In this document: positions 35,352-43,513 of the stretch, one piece after another
Layout of the letters: each line of letters opens with the position of its first letter
Position numbering within the stretch: the first letter of the stretch is position 1
From: Bacteroidota bacterium
GTDB taxonomy: Bacteria; Bacteroidota; Bacteroidia; 2-12-FULL-35-15
Assembly (NCBI GenBank): GCA_947479085.1
Contig: CANJYB010000016.1
Span: forward strand, 1 to 64,000
DNA length: 64,000 bases
Reading direction: 5' to 3'
The notes under the pieces: generated by a model
Database searches by the model: none
What the model saw: the letters and a program-made list of their open reading frames with translations, nothing else
What the model was told of the DNA's origin: nothing
Made by a program: the position numbers and the translations under genes

Positions 35352-36140
35352 ATGAGCGAACTAAAAGTAACAACAATGGCAGACTACCTTGCAAAAGGTG
35401 AAGTACCTGAAATTTTATTTTGGGTGGGCTGTGCAGGAAGTTTTGACGACAGGGCAAAGAAAATAACAAAAGCCATTGTAAAAATTTTAAACCATGCCAA
35501 TGTAAAGTTTGCTGTTTTGGGTACAGAAGAAAGTTGCACTGGCGACCCGGCCAAACGTGCCGGAAACGAATTCCTGTTCCAGATGCAAGCAATGACCAAT
35601 ATTACTGTACTTAACGGATATGAAATAAAACGAATTGTTACCGGTTGCCCTCATTGTTTTAATACTCTTAAAAACGAATATCCTTCTCTTGGAGGTAATT
35701 ACGAGGTGGTTCATCACACACAGTTGATACAGGAATTATTAAACTCAGGAAGAATTAAAATAGAAGGAGGCAGTTTTAAGGGAAAAAAAATCACCTTTCA
35801 CGACCCTTGCTACCTTGGCCGAGCCAACGATGTGTACGAAGCCCCGCGGCAGGTAATGATAAACCTGGATGCAGAACTTACTGAAATGAAACGCAGCCGT
35901 GCCAATGGATTATGCTGTGGTGCCGGTGGAGCTCAAATGTTTAAGGAAGCCGAAAAAGGGGATAAGGAAGTAAACATTGAACGAACGGAAGAAGCACTTG
36001 CTCTTAATCCGGATATAATAGCTGTGGGATGTCCTTTTTGCAATACAATGATGACTGATGGGGTAAAAAACTTTAACAAGGAACAAACGGTAAAAGTTCT
36101 TGATGTAGCTGAACTAATTGCACAGGCAAAGGATTTATAG
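35352..36140 (+). CDS. (Fe-S)-binding protein with CCG domains
   Basis: A 262-residue soluble protein with two cysteine-rich CCG-type domains of the heterodisulfide reductase subunit B / GlpC / LutA family. First domain: WVGCAGSFDDRA (about 22), ESCTGDPAKRAGNEF and RIVTGCPHCFNTLKNEY. Second domain: ITFHDPCYLGRANDVYEAPRQV, then GLCCGAGGAQMFKEAEKG (the CCG motif), then AVGCPFCNTMMTDG. All Cys of both motifs are present, so it can carry non-cubane or [4Fe-4S] clusters. It probably accepts electrons from the membrane Fe-S protein encoded just upstream. Start at the ATG at 35352. Confidence 0.93.
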   Translation: MSELKVTTMADYLAKGEVPEILFWVGCAGSFDDRAKKITKAIVKILNHANVKFAVLGTEESCTGDPAKRAGNEFLFQMQAMTNITVLNGYEIKRIVTGCPHCFNTLKNEYPSLGGNYEVVHHTQLIQELLNSGRIKIEGGSFKGKKITFHDPCYLGRANDVYEAPRQVMINLDAELTEMKRSRANGLCCGAGGAQMFKEAEKGDKEVNIERTEEALALNPDIIAVGCPFCNTMMTDGVKNFNKEQTVKVLDVAELIAQAKDL

Positions 36141-36679
36141 AAGTTTAAGGTGTTTCTTTAAATTCCCATACTTTTTCCCTTTCTTTCTAACATTTTTTAT
36201 AATCTTCCTATACTTTTCTTCAAAAACCCTAACCTTATTTTCAAAAACCCTAACCTTTTTCTTTACGTTCCTATACTTTTTTCAAATCTTCCTATACTTT
36301 TTCCGAAATCTTCTAGGAAAAAATGGAAATCTTCTGGGAAAAATTCAAAATCTTCTGGGAAAAAATGAAATTCTTCTAGGAAAAAATCAAAATCTTCTAG
36401 GAAAAAATCAAAATCTTAGGGAAGAATTGCCAAAAAGTATAGGAAGATTTGAAAAAAGTATAGGAAAGTAGAAATAAAGTATGGGAAGATTTAAAGAAAG
36501 GATGGGAAAATGCAGAGAAATTAGGGGAAGATGAAGAAAGAGGATGTAAGTATAAAGTTTAACTAAACGACTATGCATTTTTAAGGCGATTCCAATCGGC
36601 TCAGTCGAATAGGAATTTCATAAACTTTTATACAAATAGGAATTACAGTTTGATTATAAATCAAAGAATTGGATTTGCT
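36141..36679. other. gap holding the broken 21-bp repeat locus
   Basis: About 540 bp between convergent genes. It is almost filled by repeats with 21-bp period (36220-36524), described separately. No intact gene is supported; the plus-strand frame 36118-36471 starts by TTG inside the upstream gene and encodes an improbable Phe/Leu run. Confidence 0.6.
36220..36524. repeat. 21-bp tandem repeat array B with inverted halves
   Basis: Three zones, all with 21-bp period. Left (36220-36302): CAAAAACCCTAACC and CCTATACTTTTTTCAAATCT units. Centre (36306-36410): five units of the form AAATCTTCT(A/G)GGAAAAAAT plus two bases. Right (36432-36524): GAAGATTTGAAAAAAGTATAG-type units. Left arm 36268-36302 and right arm 36432-36466 are a perfect 35-bp inverted repeat. 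Read on the plus strand, the right part is heptads EDLKKVW, ESRNKVW, EDLKKGW and ENAEKLG, ending in a stop, with one TAG replacing a Trp codon. So it looks like a degenerate heptad-repeat gene that was partly inverted and duplicated. Confidence 0.85.
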
Positions 36680-37261
36680 TTAAAACTTCAGCAGTTCTTC
36701 ATAAAGCTCTTTTAAAGGAAGCCCCATCACATTGAAGTAAGAACCTTCTATTTTTTCAACCGCAATATAGCCTATCCATTCCTGTGCACCATAAGCTCCG
36801 GCTTTGTCGTAAGGATGAAAGTTTCGGATATAATATTCTATTTCCTCCGGGGAAAGGTTTTTGAAATACACATTAGTAGCTGCATAAAAGGAAATAACTT
36901 TTTCTTTCGATTTCAGACAAACTCCTGTAAACACTTTATGCATTTTACCGGATAACAAGGTAAGCATCCGAACAGCATCTTCATAGTTTTCCGGCTTGTT
37001 TAAAACCTTGTCACCAATCCATACTATTGTATCGGCAGTTATAACAATAGTATTGTAATTTAATTCTTTATCAAATGCATTTGCTTTTTTTTCGCATAAA
37101 TAAAGAGGAATTTGTTCTGCTTTTAAATCTTCAGGAAAACTTTCATCCACCTCTTTGCTTACTACTTCAAATTCGAGCCCAAGATCTTTCAATAAAAATT
37201 GTCTTCTTGGAGATTTGGATGCAAGAATAAAATGATACTTTTTTAGTTCTTCAAAATGCAT
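36680..37261 (-). CDS. maf: Maf family nucleoside triphosphate pyrophosphatase
   Basis: A 193-residue Maf-like protein that hydrolyses the alpha-beta phosphate bond of non-canonical or surplus nucleoside triphosphates to monophosphates, clearing modified nucleotides. Family landmarks: ILASKSPRRQFLLKDLGLEFEVV (12-35) with the phosphate-binding SxSPRR, DESFPEDL, YLCEKKANAF, ITADTIVWIG (the catalytic Asp) and the C-terminal NFHPYDKAGAYGAQEW, then GSYFNVMGLPL. All are present and length is normal. It is the last gene of a long minus-strand run, 17 nt after the UbiA prenyltransferase gene. Confidence 0.95.
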   Translation of the reverse strand: MHFEELKKYHFILASKSPRRQFLLKDLGLEFEVVSKEVDESFPEDLKAEQIPLYLCEKKANAFDKELNYNTIVITADTIVWIGDKVLNKPENYEDAVRMLTLLSGKMHKVFTGVCLKSKEKVISFYAATNVYFKNLSPEEIEYYIRNFHPYDKAGAYGAQEWIGYIAVEKIEGSYFNVMGLPLKELYEELLKF

Positions 37262-37278
37262 GAGAGAATTTGGGATTT

Positions 37279-38229
37279 CTATTTAAAAAGGAAGTAATTA
37301 AAAACTATCAGGTAACAAACGCCCATCAGCATAATAAATTTTGCTGTATTGCCGGCAAAGCGAAATTCCTTTTTTGTATTCGCGCTAAGAATTTTATAAA
37401 TAAGAAAAGCGAACGGAAATTGCAATGCAATGGTAACATAGTAAATTCCAATCCAATCCTGTTGAATATACTGCAACATCTGGAGATAACCTAGGCAAAC
37501 CATAGTGGCAAAAGCAATAATAGCAGCCACCACTTTGGCGGAGTTTATTCCAATAACTATAGGCATCGTTTTACATCCATATTCTTTATCGCCTTCGTAA
37601 TCTTCAATATCTTTAAGGATTTCGCGAAGCAAGGTGGTGATAAAAGCAAAAAAAGAAAGCCCTAACACCCATTTCCAGATTAGCATAAAACTAAGGGATT
37701 CATCAACCGGCAAGTATTCTTTATAACAAGGTAACAATTCAAAAACACCAACTACTAATGGTACAATAGCCGTAAATAAAGCAATTACAATATTCCCGAT
37801 TAAAAACTGCCTCTTAAAAGTTGTGGAATAAAACCATAGACCTGTTGCACAAATAAAATGAATGAAAACCAGTTTCCAATGCCCAATAACCCATGAAACA
37901 TAAAGTCCGATTAGTACAGCCAAAATGGAAATAACAGTATGAGCACCCATTGCTACCCGTCTTTTTACCCCTTTGTCAATCACCATCCTGTCTGGTTTGT
38001 TTACCCTATCAATCTTTACATCAAAGTAATCATTGATAACATACCCTCCAGCAGCAATCATTATGGTAGAAAGTACAAGCAGAAAAAAATTGAAGTTGCT
38101 TAATTGCAGAACATAGTAATTGCTTTGTGATTTTAATAGTGGAGCAACAAGACAATACCTCACCACATATTGTGTAAAAGCAATAATAAGCAGATTTTGA
38201 ATTCGAATGAGTTTAAGAAAAGAAATCAT
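37279..38229 (-). CDS. UbiA family prenyltransferase (geranylgeranylglycerol-phosphate transferase-like)
   Basis: A 316-residue integral membrane enzyme with about eight or nine helices. The first Asp motif is NDYFDVKIDRVNKPDR (about 67-82) and the second is DIEDYEGDKEYGCKTMPIVIG (about 202-222), both needed for binding the prenyl diphosphate and Mg2+. Bacteroidota members of this subgroup are commonly annotated geranylgeranylglycerol-phosphate geranylgeranyltransferase, an archaeal-type lipid enzyme, but the true acceptor here is not shown. Genes upstream are a DUF2520 protein (30 nt gap) and the Ccm set, downstream Maf (17 nt gap). In many relatives a KdsC-type phosphatase lies between the DUF2520 and UbiA genes; here it is missing. 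Confidence 0.88.
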   Translation of the reverse strand: MISFLKLIRIQNLLIIAFTQYVVRYCLVAPLLKSQSNYYVLQLSNFNFFLLVLSTIMIAAGGYVINDYFDVKIDRVNKPDRMVIDKGVKRRVAMGAHTVISILAVLIGLYVSWVIGHWKLVFIHFICATGLWFYSTTFKRQFLIGNIVIALFTAIVPLVVGVFELLPCYKEYLPVDESLSFMLIWKWVLGLSFFAFITTLLREILKDIEDYEGDKEYGCKTMPIVIGINSAKVVAAIIAFATMVCLGYLQMLQYIQQDWIGIYYVTIALQFPFAFLIYKILSANTKKEFRFAGNTAKFIMLMGVCYLIVFNYFLFK

Positions 38230-38259
38230 AAATTAGTTTTACAAATAGTTGCGAATTTA

Positions 38260-39051
38260 CTACTTATTCTTTTGCTTTGATTTAATAATACTTTTACTTA
38301 ACAATTCATAAATCTTTTGGTAATCTCTATTTTCAGTAAGAAGTTTCAGGTGAGCTTTCATTGTTTTTTTATCTCCCCGAATGGCGGGTCCTGTTTGCAT
38401 AAAGACAGGAGAGCGTTCTTCTATTTTAGCCGAAGTTTCTTTTATAAGTGGAATTAACAAATCAATTCCTTCTGCATGTTCACTTAAAATACTTTCGGCT
38501 ATTGCAAACATGTGGTTAGTGAAATTATTTGCAAACACAGCTGCAAGATGAATTGCTTTTCGTTTTTTTGAATTAGCTCCCTTCACATCATTTTTACTTA
38601 TACTATTCCCAAGTTGCTGAAGTGTATCAAACGTTTTTTCATTACTGGCTTCCAGGATAATTGGAACATTTGAAAAATCAATTGTTCTGTTTTTGGAAAA
38701 AGTCTGAAGAGGATAAAAAACACCATAATTATCTGAAGCTTTCCTCAAAACATTCATGTCTGTCGCCCCGGATGTATGAACAATTATTTTGTTTTCTGTT
38801 TTCAGATATTTCACCACTTTCGAAATGGCTTTATCATTAACTGCAATAATATAAATGTCGGCTGATAAATTAATTTTCTCTGGATGAGTGGTGAATTTGC
38901 TTTTCAACTTAGTTGCTAATTCTTCGGCAGAAGAAGGATGCAAACTAACCACCTGAAGAATGTTGTGCTGTGCTTTTTTTAATGCTAACCCTAATTGAGT
39001 AGCTACATTGCCGGCACCAATCAAAACGATTTTGTGATTTTTATTTGGCAT
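38260..39051 (-). CDS. Rossmann-like DUF2520 protein
   Basis: A 263-residue soluble protein. An N-terminal Rossmann NAD(P)-binding domain (KIVLIGAGNVATQLGLALKKA, residues 7-27, with GxGxxA/G) is followed by the block ADIYIIAVNDKAISKVVKYL and HTSGATDMNVLRKA. A C-terminal helical domain (about 155-255) with RKAIHLAAVFANNFTNHMFAIAE is the DUF2520 type. The layout resembles pyrroline-5-carboxylate or F420-dependent NADP reductases, but the substrate is unknown. Its ATG lies 10 nt after the stop codon of the ccmF-like gene, so it is in the same mRNA. Confidence 0.85.
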   Translation of the reverse strand: MPNKNHKIVLIGAGNVATQLGLALKKAQHNILQVVSLHPSSAEELATKLKSKFTTHPEKINLSADIYIIAVNDKAISKVVKYLKTENKIIVHTSGATDMNVLRKASDNYGVFYPLQTFSKNRTIDFSNVPIILEASNEKTFDTLQQLGNSISKNDVKGANSKKRKAIHLAAVFANNFTNHMFAIAESILSEHAEGIDLLIPLIKETSAKIEERSPVFMQTGPAIRGDKKTMKAHLKLLTENRDYQKIYELLSKSIIKSKQKNK

Positions 39052-39060
39052 GATAAAAAC

Positions 39061-41472
39061 TTATTTTCTAATCCGTTCTATTATTGCAAGCAAAGTACCA
39101 ATTGCCATAATGATTGCTCCCAACCAAAGAATATTGATGTAAGGGAAAACAATGGCCTGCATCACAATAAAATCTTTTGTATTCGATTTTTTCTCCTGCA
39201 AAGATATTTCAATTTTTCCTGTCGAAGGATCTATTTTCCAGAACATAAACTGAAGTCCCATCTCATCCACTTTTGATGCAATGGGTTGAATCATGTTATT
39301 ATGAATAACATAAAGCGGTGCAGCTATATATGTTTTTTTTATATCCAATACCCTGAAAAAGGCTTGCACAGCGATGTCTTTGTCATCTATCTTGTATTTT
39401 GATTTATCTATTCGGGTAGAAAGAGAGTCAAATACAATAATTGCGTTGGAAGAAAAAATGGTATCTCCCTTTTTCATAGTATGATTTTTTGCCGCATCGT
39501 ATTCATCAGCCGGATTATCCTTTTTTTCTTTCGGGTCTTCTATTAATGCAAAGGTGACATGTGTATAAACGTCAAATGTCGGAAAGTGTCTTGTATCAGG
39601 TTCAGGCACGTTACCCATCCTTGGGTTAATTTGAAACAATGGAGACAATGTGAATTCTTTCTTTAATTTTCCTGTTGCATCTTTTGTAAAATAATCCACA
39701 TTAAAATGCACATTGATACCCTCTTTTTTTCTTCCAACATAGGTTACCAGGTATTTTCCCATTGGAAGGGTATCTCCCAAAGTCAAAAGGATATTATCAC
39801 TGTTAGAAAACTTTTCTCCCAAACTTTCAATGCTCTTTCCGGAAGTATTTTGCGAAATAATATCTTTTTTAGAAGTGGAAATTAAAACACCAAGCATCAC
39901 TAATGCAAAACCGATGTGTGCAACAGATGCTCCGGCTTTCCTTATCTTTCCCTTTAATACAAGGAACATATAATTGGCATTTGCCACGGCTGCAAATATG
40001 GAAGAGAAAAGAAGAATGGAATAATAAGGTTTGTCGAAGTTGACAAGGTAAATCATTAAAAAAGTAAGCGCCAATGAAATGACTAAGGAAATTGAAATCT
40101 TCTTTAAGAATACTTTTAGTTCTGTATTTTTATATTTAAAGTATTGCCCGATAGCGATGAGCAGAGTTGTTATAAAAGCGAAGGGTAACTGCCATGAATT
40201 ATAAAATCCGATAGCATCTTTTGCCGGTGCTTTATGTAAATCAAACAACTTATTCCATACGGGCATTGAAGTATAAAACATTATCTGGAAAGAAGAAACT
40301 AATAATACAATTGCTCCCACAAACATCCAGAATTCCCTTGACCATATTCCCTCTTCCTGCGCCTGTCTTGGAAAGTGTTTCCAGTTTTTTATTAAAAGAT
40401 AAACACCAAGTAATAAAAAGAAAAATAAATAAATTAACAATTGCCCTGACATTCCTAAATCAGTGAATGCATGAACGGAAGAGTCTCCTAATATGCCACT
40501 ACGGGTAAGGAAAGTAGAGTAGAGAATAAGTACAAAAGTTAATATAGCTAGAAAGAAAGCCGCTAATAATGATTGCCCGTGGTTTCTGTTTATCAATAGT
40601 AAATGTGCAGTTCCAACCAATGTTAACCATGGAACCAATGATGCATTTTCTACCGGGTCCCAGGCCCAGAAGCCCCCGAAACTTAATGCCTCATAAGCCC
40701 ATGCGCCACCCATTAAAATACCAACACCTAAAACAGCCACACCAACAAACGCCCATGGCAATGCAGGTTTTATCCAATCATTAAAACGTTTTTGCCATAA
40801 CCCCGCCATTGCATAAGCAAAAGGAACAACAGTTAATGCAAACCCTAAAAACAAAGTAGGAGGGTGGATGGTCATCCAGTAATTCTGGAGCAATGGATTT
40901 AATCCTCTTCCGTCTAATTTGTCAAGATATTGAGGGTTTTGAAACAGGGGTATATAAGCAAAGTCAGGATGATTACGCAATAAAACTGTAAAAGGATTGC
41001 TACCAATACGATGTTCGAATACAAAAATACCAAGAAGCATGGAAGTAAGAAAAGCCTGAACTAACGAAATGGTAGCCATTACGGGCGCTTCAAAAGTCTT
41101 TGATGTTTTCTGCAATACCAAACCAATCACCACATGCCAGAACGTCCAGAGTAAAAAACTTCCTTCCTGTCCTTCCCAAAAGCAGGAAAGAATATAGCGC
41201 ATAGGCATTTCCTTATTGCTGTGATGCCATACATATTCATATTCAAAATAATGACTGTAAAGCATTACGAACAAGGAACCAACAATTCCTACTACTGATA
41301 ATGCATGAATACGGAAGGAAATACGTGCAATGCGTTTCCATGAAGGAGCAACTTCGTTTTCGCGTGCAGCAAAGAAATAACTTACTCCTGCTAAAAGTGC
41401 AAAAACAAAGGAAAGAATAACGAATACATTACCAAGTTTTCCAATCCATAAATGCTCATTGATGTATTCCAT
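39061..41472 (-). CDS. ccmF: cytochrome c biogenesis protein, CcmF/CcsA type
   Basis: An 803-residue membrane protein of the heme-handling superfamily. Its ~12 to 14 helices surround the Trp-rich WWD motif, here GGFWAWDPVENASLVPWL (about 263-280), where heme is held during attachment to apocytochrome c. The first half is CcmF-like; a large periplasmic region (about 560-760) with conserved DTRHFPTFDVY and a final helix follows. The gene lies in the conserved order ccmB, ccmC, ccmD, ccmE, ccmF on the minus strand, 44 nt after ccmE. The name ccmF is given for this position; CcsA is a common alternative label. Confidence 0.9.
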   Translation of the reverse strand: MEYINEHLWIGKLGNVFVILSFVFALLAGVSYFFAARENEVAPSWKRIARISFRIHALSVVGIVGSLFVMLYSHYFEYEYVWHHSNKEMPMRYILSCFWEGQEGSFLLWTFWHVVIGLVLQKTSKTFEAPVMATISLVQAFLTSMLLGIFVFEHRIGSNPFTVLLRNHPDFAYIPLFQNPQYLDKLDGRGLNPLLQNYWMTIHPPTLFLGFALTVVPFAYAMAGLWQKRFNDWIKPALPWAFVGVAVLGVGILMGGAWAYEALSFGGFWAWDPVENASLVPWLTLVGTAHLLLINRNHGQSLLAAFFLAILTFVLILYSTFLTRSGILGDSSVHAFTDLGMSGQLLIYLFFFLLLGVYLLIKNWKHFPRQAQEEGIWSREFWMFVGAIVLLVSSFQIMFYTSMPVWNKLFDLHKAPAKDAIGFYNSWQLPFAFITTLLIAIGQYFKYKNTELKVFLKKISISLVISLALTFLMIYLVNFDKPYYSILLFSSIFAAVANANYMFLVLKGKIRKAGASVAHIGFALVMLGVLISTSKKDIISQNTSGKSIESLGEKFSNSDNILLTLGDTLPMGKYLVTYVGRKKEGINVHFNVDYFTKDATGKLKKEFTLSPLFQINPRMGNVPEPDTRHFPTFDVYTHVTFALIEDPKEKKDNPADEYDAAKNHTMKKGDTIFSSNAIIVFDSLSTRIDKSKYKIDDKDIAVQAFFRVLDIKKTYIAAPLYVIHNNMIQPIASKVDEMGLQFMFWKIDPSTGKIEISLQEKKSNTKDFIVMQAIVFPYINILWLGAIIMAIGTLLAIIERIRK

Positions 41473-41516
41473 ATTACTAATTACGAATTGTTAAGAATTT
41501 ACTAATGACCAATGAA

Positions 41517-41912
41517 CTAATTACTCGCCTGAGGTTTGCCATCATTGTATTTCGAAGGGCATTTCATTAAAATATCAGATGCCTCGAATTCGTTTTCAGG
41601 CATTTTCATTTTTCCAATCAAAACTATTTGTTCTGAATGTTCAAAATCCTGGGGTTTATTTTTGTGAAGTATTACTTTGCATTCTTTGCCTTTATTATCG
41701 GTCATAAAAAAGGTAAATTTATTAGCATCCACTTTTGGTTCATATACCATTTCCTTTTCTTTATCACGCTTACCAACCACATGAAACTCGTTGCCAGGTT
41801 CATTTGCAGCTTCTGTAAAACTTGCATACGTACTTGTATTATTTAATGTAGTAAATATGGCCCCGATGGCTACAGCAATAATTACAATCCCGATGATATG
41901 TATCTTCTTCAT
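41517..41912 (-). CDS. ccmE: cytochrome c maturation protein CcmE, C-x-x-x-Y variant
   Basis: A 131-residue heme chaperone. One N-terminal membrane helix (about 5-22) leads to a periplasmic beta-barrel domain. Covalent heme in classical CcmE attaches to His in HxxxY; here the matching site is Cys118-Pro-Ser-Lys-Tyr122, a CxxxY form described in some archaea and Desulfovibrio. It takes heme from CcmC and passes it to the CcmF-like protein. Its ATG overlaps the TGA stop of ccmD as ATGA, so translation is coupled. Confidence 0.9.
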   Translation of the reverse strand: MKKIHIIGIVIIAVAIGAIFTTLNNTSTYASFTEAANEPGNEFHVVGKRDKEKEMVYEPKVDANKFTFFMTDNKGKECKVILHKNKPQDFEHSEQIVLIGKMKMPENEFEASDILMKCPSKYNDGKPQASN

Positions 41913-42136
41913 TTTTTTATCTCCTTTTCTAACTTACTTATTTTTCTGTCCAGCATAACCAGGTAGGTGACAATGCCTATAAAGATTACAGAAATGACTG
42001 TAACCACCACATATATTTTTCCGGATTGATATAAACCGGTTGCCATTTCCACTGCTGGTGTATCCTGTGCAGATGCGCTAATTGAAACTAACAGCATTGC
42101 GAAAAACAATGCCATTTTTTTTACTGAACTAATCAT
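41909..42136 (-). CDS. ccmD: CcmD family small membrane protein
   Basis: A 75-residue protein. A predicted signal or first helix (MALFFAMLLVSISASAQ) is followed by one membrane helix (KIYVVVTVISVIFIGIVTYLVM, about 40-61) and a charged coil LDRKISKLEKEIKK. The LDRKxxKLEKEI ending is typical of Bacteroidota CcmD-like proteins. CcmD helps release holo-CcmE from CcmC and CcmA/B. The gene overlaps the ccmC end by 8 bp and the ccmE start by 3 bp, as expected for tight coupling. Confidence 0.85.
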   Translation of the reverse strand: MISSVKKMALFFAMLLVSISASAQDTPAVEMATGLYQSGKIYVVVTVISVIFIGIVTYLVMLDRKISKLEKEIKK

Positions 42137-42794
42137 TGTATAATAATTTTCGTTTTACTTTTTCTAACCTAACTCTCAGGGTAAATATCCACACAGTAAG
42201 TAATATCCATCCGATAACTGCGGGATAAAACACCATCCGCATAGTACTATCCAGGTCATATTTGTTGAAGCCGGGATTACCACCATTGCCTGGGTGTAAT
42301 GAGTCATTCATTCTTGGCAGAATCATCAGGAATACAACTAACATTACATAAGCAAATATGTTATAGACCGCTGCAATTCTCGCGCGTTTTTGTTCTTCGT
42401 CAATAGAACCCCGCAAAACAAAATAAGCAAGATAGATAAGCATTGTTATAGCAGCTCCATTCAGTTTTGTATCGGCCACCCACCATGCACCCCAGGTATA
42501 TTTCGCCCAGATGGAACCGGTAATAAGTCCCAAAGCACCAACAAGCATCCCAGTATGGGCAGCCTGCGAAGCAACTATGTCACTTTCTATGTTTGATTTA
42601 CTAAGGTATTTAATACTATGCCATAAGGAAACAAAAAGTATGGTCATCATGGAGAACCACATAGGTACGTGAAAGTAAAGGTTACGGATGGTTTCGTGAA
42701 GAATTGGCTGAGCCGGAACATTAAAAAGGAAACCTGCAATAATTGTATAAAGTACAAATACCACTGCAACTACTTTCCACCAATTTTTTTTCAT
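42129..42794 (-). CDS. ccmC: heme handling protein CcmC
   Basis: A 221-residue integral membrane protein with about six helices. It contains the Trp-rich heme motif in the form WGAWWVADTKLNGAAITML (about 105-123), flanked by His-bearing helices (YFHVPMWFSMM; PRMNDSLHPGNGG). CcmC loads heme onto CcmE. The order with ccmD (8-bp overlap) and ccmB (59-nt gap) is the conserved one. Confidence 0.9.
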   Translation of the reverse strand: MKKNWWKVVAVVFVLYTIIAGFLFNVPAQPILHETIRNLYFHVPMWFSMMTILFVSLWHSIKYLSKSNIESDIVASQAAHTGMLVGALGLITGSIWAKYTWGAWWVADTKLNGAAITMLIYLAYFVLRGSIDEEQKRARIAAVYNIFAYVMLVVFLMILPRMNDSLHPGNGGNPGFNKYDLDSTMRMVFYPAVIGWILLTVWIFTLRVRLEKVKRKLLYND

Positions 42795-42853
42795 TGTATT
42801 TATTTGCGAACCCTGCGCTTTTCTGTCTCTTTTAAGGGGTTAATTTTCCTTTT

Positions 42854-43510
42854 TTAATCGCGCCAAAGGTAGCGAAATAATAGATATGATAAAGCGATAA
42901 TTATTACATTAATAAACACTAAAACCAGCAAATAGTTTACATCCCATTTCTCCAATCCATCAATAGCATTTTTTGAAAGTTTAATGAGCACCATAAGTAG
43001 AGGAATCATGATAGGGAAACTTAAAATAGCCATTAAGGTAAAGTTATTGCTGGTTTTAGAGGCAATAGCAGAAACCATTGTTAATAAGGAGGAAAACCCG
43101 AAACTACCAAGCAAAAGGGTTAAAAGAAATAAAGGAAAGTCCTGGATAAGGTTGCCTATAAACACACTGTAAACTAATAAACACAACGCTGATAGCACCG
43201 TTAATAGCAAGGAATTGTAAATTATTTTGGAAAGGATAACCGCCTGCGGACTAACCAATGTATACAAATAAAGCAACTTCCCTTTGGTTTCGCTGATAAA
43301 GCTTTTAGCAATGGCATTAACTGAAGCAAATAATAATATTATCCAGAAAAGGGCATTCCAGACAGAAGGAGTGACAATGCTTTTAAAAGATAAATAGCTC
43401 ACAAATATAGTAGAAACAACATACAACAGGATACCACCCAAAGCATACTTGTTTCTTATTTCCAACTTTATTTCCTTGGCAATAAGGTATTTTATCTGTT
43501 TTAAAAGCAA
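42854..43510 (-). CDS. ccmB: heme exporter permease CcmB
   Basis: A 218-residue membrane protein with about six helices, the permease of the CcmAB complex that helps release heme-loaded CcmE. The N-terminus LLKQIKYLIAKEIKLEIRNKYALGGILLYVVSTIFVSYLSF and the segment VNAIAKSFISETKGKLLYLYTLVSP are typical. The start codon must be TTG: no ATG is available before the conserved N-terminus, and an in-frame TAA (the stop codon of the upstream MBL gene) lies two codons before it. No CcmA ATPase gene is adjacent in this window; it must lie elsewhere if present. Confidence 0.9.
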   Translation of the reverse strand: MLLKQIKYLIAKEIKLEIRNKYALGGILLYVVSTIFVSYLSFKSIVTPSVWNALFWIILLFASVNAIAKSFISETKGKLLYLYTLVSPQAVILSKIIYNSLLLTVLSALCLLVYSVFIGNLIQDFPLFLLTLLLGSFGFSSLLTMVSAIASKTSNNFTLMAILSFPIMIPLLMVLIKLSKNAIDGLEKWDVNYLLVLVFINVIIIALSYLLFRYLWRD

Positions 43511-43513
43511 GGG

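Noticed and set aside
36306-36410. Possible CRISPR array
   Set aside because: Head-to-tail 21-bp units without spacers; inverted-repeat structure instead.
36118-36471. 117-residue plus-strand frame over repeat array B
   Set aside because: Starts by TTG inside the upstream Fe-S gene and is composed of Phe and Leu runs; the locus is treated as broken.
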